This document shows, one piece after another, positions 27,703 through 35,171 of a DNA stretch of 59,959 nucleotides. The position numbers and the translations under genes are program-made. The notes under the pieces were generated by a model. The model had not been told where the DNA came from, made no database searches, and saw only the letters and a program-made list of their open reading frames with translations. Origin of the DNA: Bacteroidales bacterium (GTDB lineage Bacteria; Bacteroidota; Bacteroidia; Bacteroidales; AUK083); assembly GCA_021158345.1 (NCBI GenBank), contig JAGGUV010000005.1, positions 1 through 59,959 on the forward strand. The letters run 5' to 3'. Within the stretch, counting starts at the first letter, position 1. Each line of letters opens with the position of its first letter.

Positions 27703-28473
27703 TTATCCCTTATATAATATTCTGTTATCAAGTTTTGAAGATATTTTTATCGAATCTTTATTCTTTTCTATAATATAGTTTATAATAACATCTCTTATTT
27801 TTAAATTTATTGTATCGATATCAATAGCTTTTGAAAAGAAAAACATTCTGTCTCCGCCATTTATTAAATAATCGGATGTTAAAATTTTATATGTGCTGTC
27901 AACACAAAAAGGTTGATTATTTATTGAAATATTGTAAGCAGTAGAGTCTTTTATTTCTAAAGTAAATCCTGATATAGGTTCTCCTTTTGCTTCAGCGATA
28001 TAATTAAACATCTCATGACAGTCTTCCCCTTTAAGTGTTGCAACAAAGAATTCATTTTCAAAAGGCATTAGTTCAAAAATATTTCTTACAGTAATTTTTC
28101 CTTTTGGCAAAGGAGCTCTTAATCCCCCGTAATTTAGCAAACACATATCTATGTTTTTATTGTCATCAGGATTATAATATTTTTTGCATTCCTCTAATGA
28201 CAAGTCAGCAACAAAATTACACAGTAATCCTTCAGGCTTGTCTTTTTCCATTATTTGTGTTGAATAACCAATTACAATATTCATTTCAGAATCTATTTGA
28301 ATTTTATAAGGTGTAATAATATTGTAAGTGGAAGTGTCAAATACAGGAACATTAACAGAATCAATTTGTGTTGCGTTGTATGTTATTGATTTTATAGATG
28401 TAGTGCTGGTGCATGAATACAATGCCGACAGTAAAATAAAGTAGAATATGTATTGGAATTTTTTATTTAGCAT
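27703..28473 (-). CDS. 5'-nucleotidase C-terminal-domain lipoprotein
   Basis: A 256-residue lipoprotein (signal peptide ending LYSC, lipobox Cys near residue 21) with the 5'-nucleotidase C-terminal substrate-binding fold: LCNFVADLSLEECKKYY, NYGGLRAPLPKGKITVRNIFE-like elements and YKILTSDYLINGGDRM. It is the partner of the catalytic half encoded 3 bp downstream. Together the two genes make a split UshA-like nucleotidase, a recurrent arrangement in Bacteroidota. Confidence 0.92.
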   Translation of the reverse strand: MLNKKFQYIFYFILLSALYSCTSTTSIKSITYNATQIDSVNVPVFDTSTYNIITPYKIQIDSEMNIVIGYSTQIMEKDKPEGLLCNFVADLSLEECKKYYNPDDNKNIDMCLLNYGGLRAPLPKGKITVRNIFELMPFENEFFVATLKGEDCHEMFNYIAEAKGEPISGFTLEIKDSTAYNISINNQPFCVDSTYKILTSDYLINGGDRMFFFSKAIDIDTINLKIRDVIINYIIEKNKDSIKISSKLDNRILYKG

Positions 28474-28574
28474 CTTTTAATTTTTTTATCAAAAATAATA
28501 AATTTATTTGATTTTAAATTTTAGAGGATACAGAATTATAATTTTTTTAGAGGGGAATTTGTATTGTCAGGTAG

Positions 28575-28721
28575 TAGCGGCAGGGATAGGAGCGAAAGCC
28601 TGGTGCAGCAAGAAGCCATGTTTTTGTTAGCAGGCGGAGGCTGACAGGGGAAGCCCACGCACTGCTTACAAAAACAGGCTTATTGCAAAGCAGCTTTAAG
28701 CGGATAGCCCGTTTTAGCCGC
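28575..28721 (+). ncRNA. Structured RNA element, Flavo-1-like (tentative)
   Basis: A 147-nt GC-rich island in AT-rich DNA. Nested stems can be drawn by hand: GCGGC (28577-28581) with GCCGC (28717-28721); GGG (28583-28585) with CCC (28708-28710); AAGCC (28613-28617) with GGCTT (28677-28681); TGTTTTTGT (28619-28627) with ACAAAAACA (28668-28676); AGCAG with CTGCT; and an inner GGCT with AGCC. The paired internal-loop sequences GATAGGAGCG and AGCGGATAG recall the Flavo-1 RNA motif of Bacteroidota. The family call comes from memory of the consensus and is not verified; the fold itself is seen in the sequence. Its position before aroK could be coincidental, because this RNA class is not known to regulate genes. 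Confidence 0.55.
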
Positions 28722-28756
28722 CCAAAAAATTAAATTAAAAAATTATGCTTTATTTA

Positions 28757-28764
28757 TATCTTTG
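28757..28764 (+). promoter_or_regulatory. Predicted -7 promoter element of aroK
   Basis: TATCTTTG fits TAnnTTTG. It places the transcript start near 28770, downstream of the in-frame ATG at 28745 and upstream of the ATG at 28787, and so decides the start of aroK. Confidence 0.55.
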
Positions 28765-28786
28765 TTCTCTGTTAACAAAAAAAATA

Positions 28787-29302
28787 ATGAGGATTTTTTT
28801 AATAGGATATATGGGAAGCGGAAAGTCAACTGTAGGGAAAAAATTGGCAGCAAAGCTTGATTTTAACTTTGTTGATGTGGATAGTTTTATTGAACAGAAA
28901 TATAAAATTTCTATTAATGATTTTTTTAAAAAATATGGAGAAGAAAAATTTCGGGATATCGAACATTTAGCTTTGTTGGAAATAATTGAAAATGATAATC
29001 TTATAATTTCAACAGGTGGAGGATTGCCTTGTTTTAATAATAATATGCAAATTATAAAGGAAAACGGAGCTTCGATATATTTAAAATTAAATGTTAATGG
29101 TTTGTATAGTAGATTGGTGAATTCCAAAAAGAAACGTCCTTTAATACAAGGAATGGCAGAAGATGATTTAAAGAAATTTATTGAAAAGCAATTATCCGAG
29201 CGCGAACAATATTATTTGCAATCAGATTTTATTGTTGAAGGAATAAACGTTGATTATAAAAATCTTAAAGCCATTATTGAAAATAAAACAAAAAAATTAT
29301 AA
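28787..29302 (+). CDS. aroK: Shikimate kinase
   Basis: A 171-residue P-loop kinase that converts shikimate to shikimate 3-phosphate with ATP. Walker A GYMGSGKST lies at residues 6-14, the shikimate-binding DVDSFIE follows, then FRDIEHLALLEI and STGGGLPC; the lid region is KKRPLIQG. Length matches AroK (about 170). A longer frame begins at 28745, but that ATG lies upstream of the predicted promoter, and the extra 14 residues do not match the family, so ATG 28787 is preferred. Together with aroQ (38869) it covers shikimate-pathway steps that feed the pab genes at 53.8-56.1 kb. Confidence 0.95.
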   Translation: MRIFLIGYMGSGKSTVGKKLAAKLDFNFVDVDSFIEQKYKISINDFFKKYGEEKFRDIEHLALLEIIENDNLIISTGGGLPCFNNNMQIIKENGASIYLKLNVNGLYSRLVNSKKKRPLIQGMAEDDLKKFIEKQLSEREQYYLQSDFIVEGINVDYKNLKAIIENKTKKL

Positions 29303-29329
29303 TTTTTAAGTTAGGTAATACAACAGAGT

Positions 29330-30775
29330 TTAGTGTTTTTTTGTCAGAAGAATAACATTCTCCACATGATGAGTATGAGGGAACATGTCAACAGGTTGAA
29401 TTTTAATAATTTCATAAAATTCATCCATTAAAGAAATATCGCGGGCTTGGGTGGCAGGGTTACAGCTTATATAAACAATTTTTTCCGGTAAAAATTTTAA
29501 AATTTGATTAATAACGTTTTTGTGCATACCTGCTCTGGGCGGGTCAGTAATAATGACATCAGGTTTTGAGTTGGCTTTAACAAAATCGTCATTCAAAATA
29601 TCTTTCATATCACCGGCAAAGAAATTTGTGTTCTCAATATTATTAATTTTTGAGTTTTCTTTGGCATCGTCAATAGCAGATTCGATATATTCAATACCAA
29701 CAACTTTTTTAGAAGAATTAGCTATAAAATTAGCAATAGTACCAGTTCCTGTATATAAATCGTAAATAACCTCATTGCCTGTTAAGCCTGCAAAATCCGC
29801 TGCTATTTTATATAATTTATAAGCTTGAGCAGTATTGGTTTGAAAAAAGGATATAGGACCAATTTTAAAATTTAAAATTTTGTCTTTATTTTTATAATCA
29901 GGCATTGTCTCAAAAATATAAGGAAGCCCTTTGTATAATTTTATTTCAATATCAGAAATTACATCATTTTTTTTGTTATTTACAGCATACATTAATGATG
30001 TAATTTCAGGGAATTTGATATGTAGATTTTCTAAAAAGTTCTCAATTTTTTCTTTGTCATAATTATTAACAATAAGAATAACCATTAAATCTTCTGTATC
30101 AGAAGTTCTAATAATAAGATTACGAAGAAACCCTTGCCATTTTTTTACATTATAGAAGCTTAAGTTGTTTTCAAGAGCATATTTTCTGGCTTCAAGTCTA
30201 ATGCTATTTGAAGGGTCTTTTTGTAAATGGCATTTTTTAATGTCAACAATACGGTCGAATAATCCGGGGATATGAAAACCCAGCCCGTCCATATTTATTG
30301 AATTAAAATCAAGTTCTTTATCGTAATCATTGTTTGTTAACCATTTTCTGTTTGAAAAACTAAAGTCTAATTTGTTTCTGTAAAAGAAAATATTTTCTGA
30401 TGGAATTATAGGTAAAATTTCAGGAAAATTTAATTTTCCTATTCTCTGTAAATTATCAACTACTTGTTTTTGTTTATAATATAATTGATGTTCATATTTC
30501 ATATTTTGCCATTTACAACCGCCACAGATTTGAAAATGTTCGCAAACAGGCTGAGTTCTTTTATCGGAATATTTATGTATATTAATGGCTTTTCCTTCAA
30601 AAAAGGATTTTTTTCGTCTGATAATTTTAATGTCAACAATATCACCGGGAATAACATAAGGTATAAAAATTACTTTATTATCAACTCTGGCGATAGCTTT
30701 TCCTTCGGCACCTGCATCGAGAATTTCTACATTGTCAAAGATAATATTATTATTATTTTTTTTTCTTCTTGACAT
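29330..30775 (-). CDS. rlmD: 23S rRNA (uracil-C5)-methyltransferase, RlmD type
   Basis: A 481-residue RNA m5U methyltransferase. An N-terminal TRAM domain (about residues 10-65) is followed by the four-Cys iron-sulfur motif (CEHFQICGGC and the later Cys region). The SAM-binding motif is YDLYTGTGTIANF, the target-base motif ITDPPRAGMH, and the catalytic cysteine is in YISCNPATQARDI near residue 438. This layout fits RlmD (U1939 in E. coli numbering) or RlmCD; the Fe-S motif favours that group. The gene ends 27 bp after aroK and converges on it. Confidence 0.95.
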   Translation of the reverse strand: MSRRKKNNNNIIFDNVEILDAGAEGKAIARVDNKVIFIPYVIPGDIVDIKIIRRKKSFFEGKAINIHKYSDKRTQPVCEHFQICGGCKWQNMKYEHQLYYKQKQVVDNLQRIGKLNFPEILPIIPSENIFFYRNKLDFSFSNRKWLTNNDYDKELDFNSINMDGLGFHIPGLFDRIVDIKKCHLQKDPSNSIRLEARKYALENNLSFYNVKKWQGFLRNLIIRTSDTEDLMVILIVNNYDKEKIENFLENLHIKFPEITSLMYAVNNKKNDVISDIEIKLYKGLPYIFETMPDYKNKDKILNFKIGPISFFQTNTAQAYKLYKIAADFAGLTGNEVIYDLYTGTGTIANFIANSSKKVVGIEYIESAIDDAKENSKINNIENTNFFAGDMKDILNDDFVKANSKPDVIITDPPRAGMHKNVINQILKFLPEKIVYISCNPATQARDISLMDEFYEIIKIQPVDMFPHTHHVENVILLTKKH

Positions 30776-30788
30776 TTTAATGAGATAT

Positions 30789-30823
30789 TAAAAAAAACAA
30801 TCCCAATTTAAAATCGGGATTGT
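30789..30823 (-). terminator. Intrinsic terminator after the prohibitin-like gene
   Basis: On the minus strand the stem ACAATCCC/GGGATTGT (30816-30823 with 30797-30804) is followed by a T7 tract. It lies 54 bp beyond the prohibitin stop and just before rlmD. Confidence 0.75.
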
Positions 30824-30876
30824 GCAAAAATATAAGATTTTTAAATTTAAAATAGAACCTAAGTGTTTTTTTCAAT

Positions 30877-31710
30877 TTATTTAGTATCTCCTAAAATAAG
30901 AGGCATTCCATCTTTGGAGTTTCCAATAATAACAATTTTAGTATTATTAGAATTAGCGAGTTCTATAGTAGCCTGAATACCTTTTTCCCTAAGAACTTTA
31001 TCAGTTAAGCTGGCATTAATAATTTTATTGGCTATAGCCTTACCCTCAGCTTCAATTCTTTGTTTTTCAGCCTCCTGAGTAGCTTTCTCGAGTTTAAATT
31101 TATATTCAAGAGATTCTTGTTCTTGTTTTAGTTTGCTCTCAATAGCTTGTTTGATAGTAGGAGGGAGGATGACAGCACGGATAAGTACTTTGTCAAGAGA
31201 AATATATTTTTTTGATAACATGTCTTTTGATTCAGTATAAATTTCATCTTGTATAACATCTCTTTTAATAGAGTAAAGCTCATCGGGAGTGTATCTTCCA
31301 ATAACACTTCTGGCTGAAGCTCTAAGACTTGGGATGATAATTCTATTCAGATAATCAGTCCCAATTCTTGAATGTAAGAAGCCAAGTTTAGAAAACTCAG
31401 GTTTATACCAGGCAGATACATCTACAGTAATTTCCAGACCATTTGATGAAAGCACTTTCATAGTTTCAGAAGTTTCTTGTTGTCGAGTTTCATATTTATA
31501 CATTTTATTCCATGGGGCAATAAAATGAAATCCCTCGCTATAAGTTTTTTCAGTGTCAACACCACCACTAAAAGTTTTAAATAATACTCCGGCATGACCA
31601 GCCTCAACAGTAACAGTCATTTTATTCCAAAAAACAATTACTAAGATAACAGCTATTACAATAATAGTAACAGATAATACTTTCTTTTTGTTAATTTCTT
31701 CGTTAGGCAT
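30877..31710 (-). CDS. Prohibitin/SPFH (band 7) family protein
   Basis: A 277-residue protein with one N-terminal membrane helix (about residues 9-27), then the SPFH domain (VEAGHAGVLFKTFSGGV, SEGFHFIAPW, ETRQQETSETMKVLSSNGLEI) and a long charged coiled coil (about 190-250). Prohibitins form membrane-anchored ring assemblies that modulate proteases or membrane domains. An FtsH partner is not seen nearby, so the function here is inferred from the family. It is followed by a terminator (30789-30823). Confidence 0.93.
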   Translation of the reverse strand: MPNEEINKKKVLSVTIIVIAVILVIVFWNKMTVTVEAGHAGVLFKTFSGGVDTEKTYSEGFHFIAPWNKMYKYETRQQETSETMKVLSSNGLEITVDVSAWYKPEFSKLGFLHSRIGTDYLNRIIIPSLRASARSVIGRYTPDELYSIKRDVIQDEIYTESKDMLSKKYISLDKVLIRAVILPPTIKQAIESKLKQEQESLEYKFKLEKATQEAEKQRIEAEGKAIANKIINASLTDKVLREKGIQATIELANSNNTKIVIIGNSKDGMPLILGDTK

Positions 31711-31753
31711 AATAAAAATATTTAAAGGTTAAAAAAAAATAAAGATAATCAAA

Positions 31754-32617
31754 TTATCCAAGATATGATTTTAAAGATTTATTTCTAGAAGAATTTTTTA
31801 ATTTTCTTATAGCTTTTTCTTTTATCTGACGAACGCGTTCGCGAGTAAGATTAATTGCTTCAGCAATTTCTTCAAGTGTCATTGGACTTCTGCTGTCAAG
31901 ACCATAATATAATTTTATGATATTACTTTCCCGTATTGGAAGATTTGAAATAACTCTGTTAATTTCCGATCTTAATGATTCGTTCAACAATTCTGTGTCA
32001 GGGTTTGTAATATCGTTATTTCTAATCACGTCGTACATAGTATTGTCTTCATCCTGTATTAAAGGCGCATCCATAGAAATATGACGATTTGAATTTTTAG
32101 ATGCAATTTTTATTTCTGTAATACTAATATCTAAAAAGTCAGCTATTTCTTTAATAGTAGGTTTCCGTTGTAATTTTTGTTCAAGTAAATTAGAAGCTTT
32201 TTTAATTTTGTTAATGCTTCCAATTTTATTTAATGGCAATCTGACAATACGTGATTGTTCGGCTAAAGCTTGTAATATTGACTGTCGTATCCACCAAACA
32301 GCATAAGAAATAAATTTAAAACCTCTGGTTTCATCAAAACGACGGGCTGCTTTTATCAGACCAAGATTTCCTTCATTAATTAAATCGGGGAGTGATAGTC
32401 CTTGATTTTGGTATTGTTTAGATACAGAAACCACAAAACGTAAATTTGCTTTTATTAATTTTTCCAATGCATCTTCATCACCTTGATGAATTTTTTGTGC
32501 CAATTTAACTTCTTCGTCTGCTGTGATTAATTCAACTTTTCCAATTTCCTGAAGGTATTTATCTACTGAGGCGGTTGATCTGTTTGTTACTTGTTTGATT
32601 ATTTTTAATTGTCGCAT
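31754..32617 (-). CDS. rpoD: Primary RNA polymerase sigma factor (short RpoD/SigA)
   Basis: A 287-residue housekeeping sigma factor without region 1.1, as in Bacteroidota. Region 1.2 is at the start ([23 protein letters not shown]), region 2 contains [37 protein letters not shown] and the -10/-7-melting [15 protein letters not shown], region 3 follows [11 protein letters not shown], and region 4 ends with the helix-turn-helix [20 protein letters not shown]. It would recognise the TAnnTTTG/TTG promoters seen in this window. Encoded alone, 43 bp upstream of the prohibitin gene. Confidence 0.97.
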   Translation of the reverse strand: MRQLKIIKQVTNRSTASVDKYLQEIGKVELITADEEVKLAQKIHQGDEDALEKLIKANLRFVVSVSKQYQNQGLSLPDLINEGNLGLIKAARRFDETRGFKFISYAVWWIRQSILQALAEQSRIVRLPLNKIGSINKIKKASNLLEQKLQRKPTIKEIADFLDISITEIKIASKNSNRHISMDAPLIQDEDNTMYDVIRNNDITNPDTELLNESLRSEINRVISNLPIRESNIIKLYYGLDSRSPMTLEEIAEAINLTRERVRQIKEKAIRKLKNSSRNKSLKSYLG

Positions 32618-32705
32618 ATATTTGTTTAAAGAATAAAAAAATAGAATAATATAATTATTATTAACGGAAAAAGTTTAAAATGGTTACAATTATTTGTTGT
32701 ATTTT

Positions 32706-34706
32706 TTAATTGCAATATCTTTTAATAATATTATATGCTTTTTTTAAGCCAAGTTCTCCTGCTACACTCAAGTCAGAGTATGCGTTTGAAGTGTCATTAA
32801 GAAATATTAGAATTAAGGCTCTGTTATAATATGCTTCTGCTAATTCGGGATTTAATGCTATTGCCATAGAATAATCTGATATTGCTTCTTTAAAATTTCT
32901 CATTTTACATTTGATATTCCCTCTGTTAAAGTATGCGTAACTACATTTTGCATTAATTTTAATAATTTTATTCAAATCATTTAATGTCTGCGAATAATCG
33001 GGAATTTCATTATATTTATTAATAATTTTATCAGAAGGATTATTGAATGAAATTATTATTTTTTCTGAATATAGTTTTTTAATGTATTTGTCTTCTGTTG
33101 ATTTAAATTTTGAATAAGCTCTGTTTAAATATGCCAGGCTAAAGGATGGATTAAGTTTAAGAGCTTTATTGTAATATATTATTGCTGAGTCGTAATTATG
33201 TTTTAAATCATTTAATATTCCTAAATAAAAATATTGAAAAGGATCGTAAGGATTTTGTTCAATTTTTTTATTTGATGTGATCTGTATTTTTTTTAAATAT
33301 TCTGCAGAATAATTAATTGTTGGTTTATTAGATAAAAATATGGTGAACTCATGATTTTCATCGAGATTAAAATCATGAATTTTTTTGAGATAATGTTCGG
33401 TTTTATTAAATATTGAATCTTTTTTTATAAAAGTGATAAAAAATGCAGGCTCTAATTGTATATGAATATTTTTATTTTGAATTTTCTTATTAGCATTATC
33501 AAAATTATCATTAAATTCAGCAGAAATATCTAAAATTTTAGAAAAATAAGCAGAATCGGTTTTACTATAAATATTTGGGGAGTTTTTATGTTTTTCAACA
33601 ATTTCCATTGCTTTATTATAATCCTGCTCAGCTCCTTTTTTATCATTGATTTCTTTCTTAACTATTGATCTGTTAATGTATGCTCTGACAAAATCAGGAT
33701 AAATGTTTATTGTTTTACTAAAATCGCCAATAGCTCCATAAAAATCTTTTGTCTTATATTTTAAAATACCTCTGTTGTAATACGAAAGAATATTTTTAGG
33801 GTTATATTTTAAAACCATATTATATCCTTCAATAGCGTCTTTATATTTTTTTAAATCGGTTTTTAATATCGCAATATTATAATATGTCAACGAATTTGTA
33901 GAGTCAATTTTAAGAACTTTATTGAAATCGTTTAATGCAAGGTTATAATTTTTAAGCTTATAATATGTTAAGGCTCTGTAAAAAAATGTTTTAGAATTAA
34001 AATCATCGATTTTAGCGGAAGAATTAAAATCAGTTAAAGCACCATTATAATCTTTGGTTAAATATTTTATAATACCTCTGTTTAGAAAAGCATTTTTGTT
34101 AAAACTATTAATTTTTAATGAAGAATTACAATCTTTTATAGCTTTATTATATTTTTTTTGGGCAATATATGCAGATGCTCTGTTTAAATATGTGTCGGAA
34201 TTTTTAGGATTTAATTTTATTGCTTTTGAAAAATTATTAACGGCTTCATTATATTTTTTTATGTTTAGTAAAGTATAGCCTTTGTTAATGTATATGTTGG
34301 CATTTAAACTGTCTAACAAAATAGCTTTGTTATAATCATTAAGAGCATAAGAATATTTTTTAAGTTTATCAAAACAGAATCCTCTGTATAAAAAAGCATT
34401 AACATAATAAGGATTAAGATTAATAGTTTGAGAAAAATCTACTATTGCACCTTTAAAATCTTCTAAATAAAACTTTGAAATTCCTCTTAAAAAATAAGCT
34501 TCAAAATTTTCGGGATTATATTTAATCACCATATTAAAGCTTTCTATAGCTTGAGTATAATGTTTGTTGTATAAACGATTTTTACCAAGAAAAAAATAAT
34601 GTTTTGTATTTATCTGAGAGAAAGTATTTGCAGAAAAAAATAAGAATACTGATAAAATTAAGGTGTAATTAATAATTTTTATTTTATCAGCTTTAAACAA
34701 TAACAT
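32706..34706 (-). CDS. Secreted tetratricopeptide-repeat protein
   Basis: A 666-residue protein with an N-terminal signal or anchor helix (about residues 13-31). An array of about ten TPR units (roughly 35-370) repeats the pattern NPENFEAYFLRGISK / NPYYVNAFLYRGFC / NAFLNRGIIKY; after a non-TPR stretch (about 370-480) there is a second set (about 485-660). TPR solenoids mediate protein-protein contacts; a periplasmic or surface role is suggested by the signal. It follows the receiver gene by 12 bp, so it may be the output or partner of the two-component cluster. Specific function unknown. Confidence 0.85.
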   Translation of the reverse strand: MLLFKADKIKIINYTLILSVFLFFSANTFSQINTKHYFFLGKNRLYNKHYTQAIESFNMVIKYNPENFEAYFLRGISKFYLEDFKGAIVDFSQTINLNPYYVNAFLYRGFCFDKLKKYSYALNDYNKAILLDSLNANIYINKGYTLLNIKKYNEAVNNFSKAIKLNPKNSDTYLNRASAYIAQKKYNKAIKDCNSSLKINSFNKNAFLNRGIIKYLTKDYNGALTDFNSSAKIDDFNSKTFFYRALTYYKLKNYNLALNDFNKVLKIDSTNSLTYYNIAILKTDLKKYKDAIEGYNMVLKYNPKNILSYYNRGILKYKTKDFYGAIGDFSKTINIYPDFVRAYINRSIVKKEINDKKGAEQDYNKAMEIVEKHKNSPNIYSKTDSAYFSKILDISAEFNDNFDNANKKIQNKNIHIQLEPAFFITFIKKDSIFNKTEHYLKKIHDFNLDENHEFTIFLSNKPTINYSAEYLKKIQITSNKKIEQNPYDPFQYFYLGILNDLKHNYDSAIIYYNKALKLNPSFSLAYLNRAYSKFKSTEDKYIKKLYSEKIIISFNNPSDKIINKYNEIPDYSQTLNDLNKIIKINAKCSYAYFNRGNIKCKMRNFKEAISDYSMAIALNPELAEAYYNRALILIFLNDTSNAYSDLSVAGELGLKKAYNIIKRYCN

Positions 34707-34718
34707 CTTAAAACATAG

Positions 34719-35141
34719 TTATATCCACTTATCAATAATTTCGAATAATAATGATGATCTAATTGGTTTAGGGATATAATCGTCACAACCTGCTTTAATG
34801 CTAAGATCTCTTTCATTTGACATTGCAAAAGCTGTTTGAGCAATAATAGGAATATCCATATTTTTTTCTTTGCAAATATTTTTAATTATTCTGGTTGCAA
34901 TATATCCATTCATTTTAGGCATTTTAATGTCCATAAGAATTAAATCAAAAGGTTTTTTATTATCTGATTTTTCAATTGATGCTTTAAAAATATCAACAAC
35001 TTCTTCGCCATCTTCAGCCCGGATTATTTTAGCTTTGGTTTTACGCAAAAGAACTTCTAACAACAAATAGTTTGATTCAACATCTTCGGCAATTAAAATG
35101 GTTTTATCAGACCAGTCGTATTTTTTATTTATTGATTCCAT
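34719..35141 (-). CDS. Stand-alone receiver-domain response regulator
   Basis: A 140-residue protein that is only a receiver domain. Its acidic pocket is in IAEDVESN, the phospho-acceptor Asp is in LILMDIKMPKMNG, the conserved Thr in IIAQTAFAM and the Lys in YIPKPIRS. It lacks an output domain. It is paralogous to the receiver at 37527-37907, sharing the opening KYxWxxKTIxIAEDVESNY. It is encoded 30 bp behind the hybrid kinase and 12 bp before the TPR protein, so probably a phosphorelay partner. Confidence 0.93.
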   Translation of the reverse strand: MESINKKYDWSDKTILIAEDVESNYLLLEVLLRKTKAKIIRAEDGEEVVDIFKASIEKSDNKKPFDLILMDIKMPKMNGYIATRIIKNICKEKNMDIPIIAQTAFAMSNERDLSIKAGCDDYIPKPIRSSLLFEIIDKWI

Positions 35142-35171
35142 TATTAATATTAATCAAAATTAATTCAAGTA

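Larger units (their letters stand above)
28474..28786. other. Intergenic interval with the structured RNA-like element and the aroK promoter
   Basis: Between the divergent 5'-nucleotidase lipoprotein and aroK. It holds a GC-rich structured element (28575-28721) and the TAnnTTTG of aroK (28757-28764). The first 80 bp are AT-rich and featureless. Confidence 0.6.

Noticed and set aside
28745-28786. Longer aroK with an N-terminal extension
   Set aside because: The ATG at 28745 lies upstream of the predicted promoter at 28757-28764, and the extra residues do not fit shikimate kinases.
34200-34700. CRISPR-like periodic repeats in the TPR gene
   Set aside because: The periodicity is about 102 bp and follows the 34-residue TPR unit in a long open frame; no identical repeats with spacers are present. 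No CRISPR array was seen anywhere in the window.
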